A stretch of 14,679 nucleotides of DNA from JAPUDQ01 sp964532145 (GCA_964532145.1 CAZHGM010000021.1:1-14679); one strand, 5' to 3'. Shown: positions 7,612 through 14,289, numbered from the stretch's first letter. Numbers and translations are program-made. The notes: a model not told the origin generated them from the sequence alone.

Positions 7612-9429
7612 CTACTTGCTAAACCGTTTGCGCTCGTTACTGTCGAGGTAGCGCTTGCGAAGACGAAGACTTTTCGGCGTAACTTCGAGCAATTCGTCGT
7701 CAGCGAGAAAATCAATACATTGCTCAAGACTAAGATCCGTAAACGGCGTCAACTGCACGGTACCATCTGATGATTTGCTGCGCATATTAGTCAGGTGTTT
7801 TGCTTTGCAGACATTGATTTCGAGATCTTCTTGGCGATTGTTGAGGCCGACGATCATCCCGCTGTAGACTTCTGTGGCAGGACCGACAAATAACTCGCCG
7901 CGAGATTCGGCATTTTCGAGCGCATACGGTGTCGTCGTACCCGCTTCAAATGCGATCAACGCGCCATTTCGAGTCGATGACAGTTTCTGACCGACCGGCT
8001 GATACCCATGCGGAAGACTATGCATGATCACCGTACCTTTGGTGGCTGTGAGTAGCTGGTTACGAAGGCCGATCAATGCGCGCGTCGTAATGATATATGT
8101 CATCCGCGAGGCACCACTGCTCGTCTGCTCTTGTTTGGTCATTTCAGCACGACGAACGCCCATCTCCTGGCTAATCACTCCAACAAATTCTGGCGCGATT
8201 TCGACAAGAAGTTCTTCGACAGGTTCTTTTTCGGTGCCGTCTTCCGTGACGGTAACGACTTGCGGCCGGCCAACTTCAAACTCGTACCCCTCGCGGCGCA
8301 TAGATTCGATCAAAACACTGAGGTGTAATTCGCCGCGCCCCGATATGATAAATCCAATACCCTCATCTCGTACCCTCAGCGCAACATTGGTTTCAAGCTC
8401 TCGTTGCAGCCGATCACCGATTTGACGGCTGGTCGTAAATTCGCCTTCACGGCCTTTCATTGGACTGGTGTTTGGCCCGAGATACATACTGATGGTCGGT
8501 GCTTCAACGTCCAGGACGGGCAATCCTTCTGGATTGTCGCGATCGGCAATCGTCTCGCCGATATGCGCTTCGCCGATGCCTGTCAACGACACGATGTCGC
8601 CTGCACCCGCCTCATCGACTTCCTCACGAGTGAGTCCTCGGTTAACAAAGACTTTTTCGATCTTGCCCGTTACCTGAGTCTGGTCGGTTTTGATGAGTGC
8701 TATTGGCATATTCTTTTTGGCAACACCACGCGTGATGCGACCAATTGCATATTTGCCCAAGAAATTATCGTACTGCAGTGCCGTAACAAGCATTTGGAAA
8801 CCGCCGTCTGTGACGACGGGTGCAGGAATTTCATCGCGAATGGCCGTAAGTATAGGGGTAAGATCTGCCTGGGACGCCGGGTCGCTTGGCAATTCAGCCC
8901 ACGCCTTACCATCGCGGCCAACTGCATAATACGTCTTATAGTGCAGTTGGCTGTCGTCAGTTGCCAGTTCCAAAAATAAATCGGCCAGCTCATTTTCAAC
9001 AGCATCAACACGACGGGCGGGTTTGTCGATTTTGTTGATGATCACCACTGGTTTGAGACCAAGCTCAAGTGCCTTTTGCAGCACGAATTTTGTCTGAGGC
9101 ATCGGGCCTTCTTGCGCATCGACGATGAGCAATACCCCATCAGCCATATTGAGCGTGCGCTCGACCTCGCCTGAAAAATCAGCGTGCCCGGGAGTATCAA
9201 TAATATTAATCTTGAGATCCTGCCAGTGGACAGTTGTTTGTTTGGCCGTGATCGTAATACCGCGCTCTCGCTCCTGATCGCCGCTATCCATGATCAGCTC
9301 CTGGCTCATTTCAGCCTGGTTGTCACGGAACGTGTTGGATTGTTTGAGCAGCCCATCAACCAAGGTGGTCTTGCCGTGGTCAACGTGCGCAATAATCGCG
9401 ATATTTCGTATTTTTGATGCTTCTGTCAT
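7612..9429 (-). CDS. typA: Ribosome-associated translational GTPase TypA/BipA
   Basis: A 605-residue protein, normal length for TypA. The GTPase motifs are intact: G1 AHVDHGKTT (14-22), G2 around RGITITAK (56-63), G3 DTPGH (78-82), G4 NKID (132-135). They are followed by the domain II and EF-G-like III/V regions (for example ISGRGELHLSVLIESMRREGYEFEV in two overlapping stretches) and the BipA-specific C-terminal domain rich in Arg/Lys. TypA binds the 70S ribosome and supports 50S assembly and growth under stress or cold. The start at 9429 is the family start; a GAGG lies 10 bases upstream, and an extended -10 (TGATAAAAT) predicts a leader of about 32 nt. It is convergent with the debranching enzyme and divergent from the Nudix gene (89 bp). 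Confidence 0.97.
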   Translation of the reverse strand: MTEASKIRNIAIIAHVDHGKTTLVDGLLKQSNTFRDNQAEMSQELIMDSGDQERERGITITAKQTTVHWQDLKINIIDTPGHADFSGEVERTLNMADGVLLIVDAQEGPMPQTKFVLQKALELGLKPVVIINKIDKPARRVDAVENELADLFLELATDDSQLHYKTYYAVGRDGKAWAELPSDPASQADLTPILTAIRDEIPAPVVTDGGFQMLVTALQYDNFLGKYAIGRITRGVAKKNMPIALIKTDQTQVTGKIEKVFVNRGLTREEVDEAGAGDIVSLTGIGEAHIGETIADRDNPEGLPVLDVEAPTISMYLGPNTSPMKGREGEFTTSRQIGDRLQRELETNVALRVRDEGIGFIISGRGELHLSVLIESMRREGYEFEVGRPQVVTVTEDGTEKEPVEELLVEIAPEFVGVISQEMGVRRAEMTKQEQTSSGASRMTYIITTRALIGLRNQLLTATKGTVIMHSLPHGYQPVGQKLSSTRNGALIAFEAGTTTPYALENAESRGELFVGPATEVYSGMIVGLNNRQEDLEINVCKAKHLTNMRSKSSDGTVQLTPFTDLSLEQCIDFLADDELLEVTPKSLRLRKRYLDSNERKRFSK

Positions 9430-9467
9430 AAAAATAAAGCCTCGTTATCCGGCTTCCTCTTTACGTT

Positions 9468-9476
9468 ATTTTATCA
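9468..9476 (-). promoter_or_regulatory. Extended -10 promoter of typA
   Basis: TGATAAAAT on the minus strand fits the TGnTATAAT pattern at 5 of 6 hexamer positions; no good -35 is present. Confidence 0.45.
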
Positions 9477-9503
9477 GATAGCTCGTATTTTGCATATAAC
9501 TCG

Positions 9504-9512
9504 TGCTATGAT
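9504..9512 (+). promoter_or_regulatory. Extended -10, leaderless promoter of the Nudix gene
   Basis: TGC then TATGAT (9507-9512), then exactly 6 bases (TCCTCT) and the ATG at 9519. Transcription would begin at the start codon. The same TGCTATGAT occurs before the FAD oxidase gene. Confidence 0.55.
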
Positions 9513-9518
9513 TCCTCT

Positions 9519-9929
9519 ATGAAACAGGATGCCATTGTCTCAGGTATTTTAGCGCGTAATCATGAGGTTATGTTAGCAAAACGTGCATCCAGCAAAAAAA
9601 TTGCACCCGGTATGTACCATTTGCCCGGCGGTCATATCGAGTTCGGGGAAGAGCCTGAGGCTGCGCTTATTCGTGAATTTAAAGAAGAATTCGATCTCGA
9701 TATTTCAGCCCAACGAGTTGTCCGTGCATTTTCGTACATGAAAGATGATTTGCACACCGTAGGTATTACCTATGAGGTACGCTGCGGTACTATACCGGAA
9801 ACAATCCGCTTCGATACACACGACACTGAAGAAATTGCCTGGGTAAGTCGTGATAATTATGAGGCATACGTTGGCGGCAATCCGTCTGATCATGATCTCA
9901 TCACGCTTCGGCGCTATTTTGCCTCGTAA
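9519..9929 (+). CDS. Nudix hydrolase
   Basis: A 136-residue single-domain protein. The Nudix box spans residues 38-60 in the pattern GX5EX7REUXEEXGU, with Gly38, Glu44, Arg52-Glu53 and Glu56-Glu57 all present; only the last Gly is Asp (DL instead of GL). The box carries the residues that bind Mg and catalyse hydrolysis of nucleoside diphosphates linked to another moiety. The N-terminal AIVSGILARNHEVMLAKR and the LPGGHIEFGE stretch resemble MutT/ADP-ribose-type housecleaning enzymes, but the substrate cannot be read from the sequence. The gene stands alone, divergent from typA, and appears to be translated from a leaderless mRNA. Confidence 0.93.
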   Translation: MKQDAIVSGILARNHEVMLAKRASSKKIAPGMYHLPGGHIEFGEEPEAALIREFKEEFDLDISAQRVVRAFSYMKDDLHTVGITYEVRCGTIPETIRFDTHDTEEIAWVSRDNYEAYVGGNPSDHDLITLRRYFAS

Positions 9930-9960
9930 TCATCCGCTTTTCCTACCCATAAATCCCATG

Positions 9961-9966
9961 TATAAT
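9961..9966 (+). promoter_or_regulatory. Perfect TATAAT upstream of a possible small RNA
   Basis: TATAAT preceded directly by TG; the -35 position is poor. A start about 7 bases downstream would fall at 9972-9973, the beginning of a self-complementary tract. Confidence 0.35.
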
Positions 9967-9971
9967 ACATC

Positions 9972-10027
9972 GGTACGTGAGTAGAGCAGCCTGCAAAGAT
10001 GTTGCGACAGGGTCGCGGAACGTGACC
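9972..10027 (+). ncRNA. Possible structured RNA or tRNA-like relic upstream of tRNA-Leu(CAG)
   Basis: GGTACGT (9972-9978) can pair with ACGT-G-ACC (10020-10027, one bulged G). Inside, GCGAC (10004-10008) and GTCGC (10012-10016) form a 5-bp hairpin with a 3-base loop. Alternatives are GCAGC with GTTGC, or GGTC with GACC. The tract has tRNA-like words (GTAGAGCA, GGGTCGCGG), and the AAGTCCTCT that follows it also occurs in the T-arm of the downstream tRNA-Leu. No known RNA family is recognised; it may be a decayed tRNA. Confidence 0.2.
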
Positions 10028-10055
10028 AAGTCCTCTATAATGATTCCTGAACCTA

Positions 10056-10061
10056 TACAAT
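10056..10061 (+). promoter_or_regulatory. -10 box of tRNA-Leu(CAG)
   Basis: TACAAT ends 10 bases before the first tRNA base, exactly the spacing seen for tRNA-Val. No -35 is convincing. A perfect TATAAT also lies at 10036-10041. Confidence 0.45.
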
Positions 10062-10071
10062 GTAATTTTAT

Positions 10072-10158
10072 GCGCGAGTGGCGGAATTGGTAGACGCGCT
10101 AGCTTCAGGTGCTAGTGAACGCAAGTTCGTGGAGGTTCAAGTCCTCTCTCGCGCACCA
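10072..10158 (+). tRNA. tRNA-Leu(CAG)
   Basis: A type II tRNA with encoded CCA (10156-10158). The acceptor GCGCGAG (10072-10078) pairs with CTCGCGC (10148-10154). The D-arm has GGCGGAATTGGTAGACGC. The anticodon stem CTAGC/GCTAG encloses the loop TTCAGGT with anticodon CAG (10106-10108), reading CUG. The long variable arm has GAAC-GCAA-GTTC, and the T-arm is GGAGG-TTCAAGT-CCTCT. Confidence 0.97.
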
Positions 10159-10181
10159 TTTCAGAGTAAAAATCCAAATCT

Positions 10182-10203
10182 TCGCCCTTTTGGGCGATTT
10201 TTT
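10182..10203 (+). terminator. Rho-independent terminator of tRNA-Leu(CAG)
   Basis: TCGCCC (10182-10187), loop TTTT, GGGCGA (10192-10197), then six T, 23 bases past the tRNA end. Confidence 0.85.
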
Positions 10204-10420
10204 GGTTCAAGATTGTTAATTCCTGCCACAGGCAAGAGTTAAAAAATACAAAAGAAAAAATCCCCCGTGAGAGCGACATTTCTAGAAAAACCCCGATTTT
10301 GGTGAGTTTTTAAGCCCACGTTAGAATTAACGGCGTGTTGCGCTGTCTTTTATGTAGATTTAGATAAAATAACAAAAAATAACACCTAGCAGAGTTTAAT
10401 TCTGGATCGCCCTTTTCCTA
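10204..10420. other. AT-rich intergenic tract with no recognised gene
   Basis: No reading frame with family resemblance is seen on either strand. The tract holds an A-rich stretch (about 10241-10260) and one small perfect hairpin, CGTTA-GAAT-TAACG (10319-10332), with no T-run directly after it. Nothing else can be supported. Confidence 0.5.
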
Positions 10421-10429
10421 TGCTACACT
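10421..10429 (+). promoter_or_regulatory. Extended -10 promoter of the tail-anchored hypothetical gene
   Basis: TGC followed by TACACT, 24 bases before the ATG at 10454. The implied leader is about 18 nt and has no clear Shine-Dalgarno sequence. Confidence 0.4.
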
Positions 10430-10453
10430 ACGATTATGAATTAGCCGAGTCAT

Positions 10454-10834
10454 ATGAAATTTGACAACCAACAATTGATTAGCCGTGTGACGGAGGAACT
10501 GCTACGCAATGGATCGACGATACCATCGGATCAGATAACATCACTTATCAATAAACGCGATCAACTCGTCGACCGCAATGGGATAGACCCACAAACTGCA
10601 CTCTATGAAGCGGGCAAGGCGGAAAAAATCCCGCGTAAGATACTCGATGTGATCGACGCTGCCGAATATGAGTACTTGGTTGAGATCGGAGCAACACAAC
10701 CTGTTGTATTACCAAATGGCCAAGCGAACTCGCCGCTCAAAACATTCCTGAAAGAAGTTGGGATTGTCCTATTGGTTTTTGGGGCAACTGTCCTCCTTGT
10801 GCTAATTGGGCTGACGCTTAAGGTAAATCAATAA
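10454..10834 (+). CDS. Small hypothetical protein with a C-terminal membrane anchor
   Basis: A 126-residue protein of no family I recognise. Residues 1-95 are polar and probably helical (LISRVTEELLRNG, then a Lys/Arg/Glu/Asp-rich stretch), with a short Pro/Asn linker (PVVLPNGQANSP). Residues 98-121 (FLKEVGIVLLVFGATVLLVLIG and following) form one strong transmembrane helix ending four residues before the C-terminus. That layout suggests a tail-anchored membrane protein with its soluble part in the cytoplasm. Codon use and the upstream extended -10 (TGCTACACT) support a real gene. It stands alone between tRNA-Leu(CAG) and the tRNA-Val region, so context gives no function. Confidence 0.72.
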   Translation: MKFDNQQLISRVTEELLRNGSTIPSDQITSLINKRDQLVDRNGIDPQTALYEAGKAEKIPRKILDVIDAAEYEYLVEIGATQPVVLPNGQANSPLKTFLKEVGIVLLVFGATVLLVLIGLTLKVNQ

Positions 10835-10882
10835 ATACGCTGCAAAATATAACATCGAAAAGCGTGATCTACGCAGCCCTAC

Positions 10883-10912
10883 TTGTATTTATAGCTCAAG
10901 ATTGCGTACAAT
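10883..10912 (+). promoter_or_regulatory. Duplicated tRNA-Val promoter (upstream copy)
   Basis: TTGTAT (10883-10888), 18-base spacer, TACAAT (10907-10912), then AGTATGAC. It matches the promoter of the intact tRNA-Val in both boxes and in the bases after the -10, while the spacer has diverged. Confidence 0.6.
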
Positions 10913-10930
10913 AGTATGACGATATGACCC

Positions 10931-10990
10931 GGGCGCTTAGCTCAGTTGGAGAGCCTTCAGCAGTATAATCGCAAGATGCTCTAGCCAACT
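10931..10990 (+). pseudogene. Truncated tRNA-Val copy joined to an inverted tRNA-Val fragment
   Basis: Bases 10931-10949 (GGGCGCTTAGCTCAGTTGG) are identical to the first 19 bases of the intact tRNA-Val at 11036. AGAGC follows (10950-10954) with the CT of the original missing. After about 19 unrelated bases, 10974-10990 (AGATGCTCTAGCCAACT) is the exact reverse complement of 11049-11065 in the intact tRNA. The direct and inverted parts can pair as AGTTGG-AGAGC with GCTCT-AG-CCAACT. It has no anticodon arm, T-arm or CCA, so it cannot be a working tRNA. A perfect TATAAT (10964-10969) lies in the loop, about 5 bases before the antisense segment. Confidence 0.75.
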
Positions 10991-10995
10991 TATAC

Positions 10996-11025
10996 TTGTG
11001 TTCGTAAATGAATATCGCATACAAT
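10996..11025 (+). promoter_or_regulatory. Promoter of tRNA-Val(UAC)
   Basis: TTGTGT (10996-11001), 18-base spacer, TACAAT (11020-11025), with the tRNA starting 11 bases after the -10. Confidence 0.65.
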
Positions 11026-11035
11026 AGTATGACCC

Positions 11036-11112
11036 GGGCGCTTAGCTCAGTTGGCTAGAGCATCTCGTTTACACCGAGAGGGTCGGGGGTTCGAGCCCCT
11101 CAGCGCCCACCA
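11036..11112 (+). tRNA. tRNA-Val(UAC)
   Basis: A complete cloverleaf with encoded CCA (11110-11112). The acceptor GGGCGCT (11036-11042) pairs with AGCGCCC (11102-11108). The D-arm is GCTCAGTTGGCTAGAGC. The anticodon stem TCTCG/CGAGA encloses TTTACAC with anticodon TAC (11070-11072). The T-arm contains GGGGGTTCGAGCCCC. Confidence 0.97.
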
Positions 11113-11149
11113 TAGAAAAAAGCTGACATGTATCAGCTTTTTTCTATGG
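11110..11149 (+). terminator. Strong bidirectional-looking terminator overlapping the tRNA-Val CCA end
   Basis: CCATAGAAAAAAGCTGA (11110-11126) and TCAGCTTTTTTCTATGG (11133-11149) are perfect 17-base reverse complements with a 6-base loop. The T-run lies within the right arm and the matching A-run in the left arm, so either strand could be terminated. The left arm begins with the CCA of the tRNA. Confidence 0.75.
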
Positions 11150-11188
11150 GAAGAAAACTGCCGACGAGCGGGATTTTTTTGTTGGGTG

Positions 11189-11194
11189 TACAAT
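11189..11194 (+). promoter_or_regulatory. Leaderless-type -10 box of enolase
   Basis: TACAAT directly preceded by TG, then 6 bases (ACTAGC), then the ATG at 11201. No good -35 is seen. Confidence 0.5.
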
Positions 11195-11200
11195 ACTAGC

Positions 11201-12481
11201 ATGAGTGTTATGATCAAAAAGATTGTCGCGAGACAAATCCTTGACTCGCGTGGCAATCCAACTGTTGAAGCTGACGTGATACTCGGTAACGGCATCGTTG
11301 GGCGAGCCTCAGTGCCATCAGGCGCGAGCACCGGCTCACAAGAAGCCCATGAACTGCGTGATAATGGAGCCGTATACGGCGGCAAAGGTGTCATCAAAGC
11401 AGTTAGAAATGTCATGGACGCCATCCAGCCAGCCCTTGTCGGCAAGCCCGTTAACCACCAGGCAGGTATCGACCAGCTGATGCGCGATCTCGATAGCACT
11501 CCAAACAAAGAACGCCTCGGTGCCAATGCGATCCTTGCTGTCAGTCTGGCGTCAGCCAAAGCAGCGTCCACCCTGCGCGGACAACAGCTGTACCAGTACA
11601 TTGCAGATATCGCCGGCACCAAAACCCCGTCACTTCCTCTGCCGATGATGAATATCCAAAACGGCGGCGCACATGCAAACTTTGCAACTGACATCCAAGA
11701 GTACATGGTAATTCCGATTGGCGCAAAGAACATATTTGAAGCCGTCGAAATGGGATCTGAGATATTTCATACATTAGGAAAAATATTAAAACAGCAGGGG
11801 TATCCGACAACTGTTGGTGACGAGGGCGGCTACGCCCCACACGTCAAACAAGGCAACAAAGAACCGCTTGATTTGATCATGCAAGCCATCCAGCTTGCCG
11901 GATACACCCCCGGAACCGATGTCATGCTCGGCCTTGATGTCGCCTCATCAGAGTTTTACCACGAGGGTACATACAAGCTTGGCAGCGAACAAAAAAGTCT
12001 TGCTTCCGCGGATATGATTGCATGGCTGGAACAGCTGTCGCAAGACTATCCAATATGTTCAATCGAAGACGGGTGTAGCGAAATGGATTGGGATGGCTGG
12101 AAGCAGTTGCAGCAACGACTTGGAGCACATGTTCAGCTTGTTGGCGATGATCTGCTCGTCACTAATACCAAACTTCTTGAGCGAGCTATCCGGCAAAAAG
12201 CCGCCAACGCCATTTTGATCAAGCCTAATCAAATTGGCACATTGACTGAAACAATTGCTGCCGTCAAAATGGCCCAAAAAGCTGGCTGGAATACTATCAT
12301 GAGCCATCGTTCTGGTGAAACCGAGGACACAACCATATCCCATCTTGCGGTCGGACTTAGCTGCGGGCAAATAAAAACCGGCTCGCTATCGCGCAGTGAG
12401 CGGTTGGCAAAATACAATGAGCTCATGCGTATCGCCGAGGCTAATCCGGCGCTGTCGTTCGCTACTCCTTTTGCTCGCTAG
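11201..12481 (+). CDS. eno: Enolase (phosphopyruvate hydratase)
   Basis: A 426-residue enzyme, normal length, converting 2-phosphoglycerate to phosphoenolpyruvate in glycolysis. It has the N-terminal KKIVARQILDSRGNPTVE, the SGASTGSQEA loop (40-49), catalytic acid Glu208 in GDEGGYAP, Mg ligands Asp246 (LDVASS), Glu289 (SIEDG) and Asp316 (GDDLLVTN), catalytic base Lys341 (ILIKPNQIGT), and SHRSGETEDT (368-377). The start at 11201 fits the family and is preceded by a -10 box ending 6 bases upstream. The open frame reaches back to 11051, but that part crosses the tRNA-Val gene and its terminator and is not coding. An in-frame ATG at 11210 is a weaker alternative. The gene is convergent with the FAD oxidase gene, 76 bp away. 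Confidence 0.97.
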   Translation: MSVMIKKIVARQILDSRGNPTVEADVILGNGIVGRASVPSGASTGSQEAHELRDNGAVYGGKGVIKAVRNVMDAIQPALVGKPVNHQAGIDQLMRDLDSTPNKERLGANAILAVSLASAKAASTLRGQQLYQYIADIAGTKTPSLPLPMMNIQNGGAHANFATDIQEYMVIPIGAKNIFEAVEMGSEIFHTLGKILKQQGYPTTVGDEGGYAPHVKQGNKEPLDLIMQAIQLAGYTPGTDVMLGLDVASSEFYHEGTYKLGSEQKSLASADMIAWLEQLSQDYPICSIEDGCSEMDWDGWKQLQQRLGAHVQLVGDDLLVTNTKLLERAIRQKAANAILIKPNQIGTLTETIAAVKMAQKAGWNTIMSHRSGETEDTTISHLAVGLSCGQIKTGSLSRSERLAKYNELMRIAEANPALSFATPFAR

Positions 12482-12504
12482 CCATACCTTCTCCTTATAT
12501 CCTG

Positions 12505-12523
12505 CGCAGTACTGGTACATGCG
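12505..12523. terminator. Weak hairpin between convergent enolase and oxidase genes
   Basis: CGCAGTAC (12505-12512) can pair with GTAC-A-TGCG (12515-12523, one bulged A), but the loop is very tight and no T-run follows. It is the only terminator candidate in this convergent gap. Confidence 0.2.
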
Positions 12524-12557
12524 TCTTCATAAGAGTAAACATTTCAGATAACGAATA

Positions 12558-14228
12558 TTATTGGCGCGGCAGGTAGTCAGCATGACGGGCTTGCGAATAG
12601 CTATCTCCGAGCAAGTCAACCACATCTTTGAGTTTTGTGCCAGTTTTAACACCCGGGTTGAGCATCATGAACGGATCAGCTGCTTTTTTGAGCGCAGCAT
12701 TGACCTGGACAAGCTCTTCGCCTAGCTGGAGATGAGTAAACGGCGTACGTAGTCGGCCATCATTATTTTCAGCAGCAATACTGCCGCCAAGCCCAATCAC
12801 GACCGTAAAATAGTCATTCATTAAACGGAAAATTTTCTGCCTGTCACCTAACTTGCTTAGGTTGAGAAGCGGCATAACATGCAAGTTTGCATCACCTGCA
12901 TGACCCCATACTGCCAACTCAAGTTTGTGCTTCTCCGCCAAATCGCTTACCGCGCTAATAAGCTGTTTGAGCTTGCCAAGCGGTACGATGCAGTCATCGA
13001 TAACTGGTAGGGCGACTTTACCGCCTCGATCATAATTCACGACGACCGAGCTAGAGTCGCGAGCCGCCCATAATGTTTCTTGTAATTCTGGGTCATCGGT
13101 CACACGAATGGCAGTAGCGGTCTTGGACAGCAGTTTATTAATCTTTTTAATCTTTTTATTGCGCTTATGAGCGTTGTCCTCATCGCACTCTACAAATAAG
13201 ATGTAGTCTGGCACTTCAGTGTCCGGCTCAAACAATGTTGCAACAACATTGAGATTGCGTTCCTGCTTGACCAGCGAGATAAGGGTTCGATCTATCATTT
13301 CCAGACAGCTCGGCCCCAGAGGGGCTACCAGCTCCACCGCATCCGCAAGTGCCTGAGCGCCATTAAATCCTGCGACCAGCAATGATGTGCGAGGGTTATA
13401 TGAAGCGACTTTCAGGATAGCTTCCGTAATAGTTCCAAGCGTTCCCTGTGAGCCCACGAAAAGCGCCGTAAGATCACATGAGCCATCTTTGCTGAAGACA
13501 TCTGCAAGAGCAAAGCCGACATTGTCTCGCGAGAGGAGCTTCCTACGAGTGTCATCGTAAGTATGTATGGCGTTCTCGTAGTCTGCCGCTAGTCCATCAA
13601 CCGCCCTATATAATTCACCCTCAAGCGTCGCCTGACCTTTTTTGCGGCCAAGTTCTTTTTTGCTTATCTTGCCCGTTTGGATTACCTCACCATTTGCCAG
13701 CACGACTTCTAGTTTTTGTACCCAATCTTTCATAGAGCCGTATTTAAATGACTTTTCGCCCGCGGCATTGTTAGCGATCGCGCCACCGATCGTCGAATAT
13801 TTATAGTTCGCAGGATACGGGGGCAAAAACAGCCCGTGCGTGTGGAGTGTTTCTTGCAATGATCGGAAGTTTAGCCCTGGCTGAACGCGAACCAGTTTTT
13901 GCCGCGTATCAATCTCAAGAATTTTACTCATATACGCAGTGGTATTGAGAATAATCCCCTTGCTCAGCGCAGCTCCGCTCGTGTCCGTTCCGTTACCGCG
14001 AGGTGTAATTGGTAAAACGTGGCCTTTTTCTGCAAGCTGCCATGCAAACCGAGCAACTTTACGAATGTCGTTAGTGGTTCGTGGGTACACTACAAGGTTA
14101 GGGACGAGCGTCAAAATGCTGCCGTCTTGAGCATATGTCTGGCGAATCTTATTGCTTGCAACGACATCACCGCTGATATGCGCCTGAAGGTAGGTAGCAA
14201 CTTTATTAGACGTCTCCGCTGATTTCAT
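12558..14228 (-). CDS. FAD-binding oxidase, D-lactate dehydrogenase / GlcD-like
   Basis: A 556-residue flavoprotein of the PCMH/VAO type, expected to oxidise a D-2-hydroxyacid. The FAD-binding half has VVYPRTTNDI (46-55), ITPRGNGTDTSGAAL (74-88), VQPGLNFRSLQ (115-125) and the pyrophosphate-binding STIGGAIANNAAGEKSFKYGS (145-165, in two adjoining parts). The C-terminal FAD-oxidase domain has the metal-site GHAGDANLH (His443, His450) and GGSIAAENNDGR (481-492). In characterised relatives the second motif reads EHG, where Glu is a metal ligand and His a catalytic residue; here Glu487 is kept but the His is Asn488. Function is therefore likely but substrate and activity are uncertain. The start at 14228 is chosen because the earlier ATG at 14240 lies within an extended -10 box (TGCTATGAT). 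There is no signal peptide or membrane segment. Confidence 0.88.
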   Translation of the reverse strand: MKSAETSNKVATYLQAHISGDVVASNKIRQTYAQDGSILTLVPNLVVYPRTTNDIRKVARFAWQLAEKGHVLPITPRGNGTDTSGAALSKGIILNTTAYMSKILEIDTRQKLVRVQPGLNFRSLQETLHTHGLFLPPYPANYKYSTIGGAIANNAAGEKSFKYGSMKDWVQKLEVVLANGEVIQTGKISKKELGRKKGQATLEGELYRAVDGLAADYENAIHTYDDTRRKLLSRDNVGFALADVFSKDGSCDLTALFVGSQGTLGTITEAILKVASYNPRTSLLVAGFNGAQALADAVELVAPLGPSCLEMIDRTLISLVKQERNLNVVATLFEPDTEVPDYILFVECDEDNAHKRNKKIKKINKLLSKTATAIRVTDDPELQETLWAARDSSSVVVNYDRGGKVALPVIDDCIVPLGKLKQLISAVSDLAEKHKLELAVWGHAGDANLHVMPLLNLSKLGDRQKIFRLMNDYFTVVIGLGGSIAAENNDGRLRTPFTHLQLGEELVQVNAALKKAADPFMMLNPGVKTGTKLKDVVDLLGDSYSQARHADYLPRQ

Positions 14229-14235
14229 TGATTCA

Positions 14236-14244
14236 ATCATAGCA
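14236..14244 (-). promoter_or_regulatory. Extended -10, leaderless promoter of the FAD oxidase
   Basis: On the minus strand TGC-TATGAT, then 7 bases, then the ATG at 14228. It is identical to the nine bases before the Nudix gene. The in-frame ATG at 14240 is part of the hexamer. Confidence 0.5.
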
Positions 14245-14289
14245 CGATGCTTATGGTTTCGCCTAGATATTTCTCGCTATTCGTGCGGC

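Noticed and set aside
8404..8979. 191-codon plus-strand open frame
   Set aside because: It is antisense within typA, which has all its motifs intact.
10288..10312. Hairpin between AAAAAC and GTTTTT as a second terminator
   Set aside because: The inner pairing is mostly mismatched and the stem is nearly all A-T, so it would be unstable.
10931..10990. Phage or integrative-element attachment site at the partial tRNA-Val
   Set aside because: Attachment duplications usually copy the tRNA 3' end and flank an integrase; here the 5' end is copied and no integrase or element lies between the copies.
11051..11200. 50-codon extension of enolase upstream of 11201
   Set aside because: It runs through the tRNA-Val gene and its terminator; the conserved enolase start and a -10 box lie at 11201.
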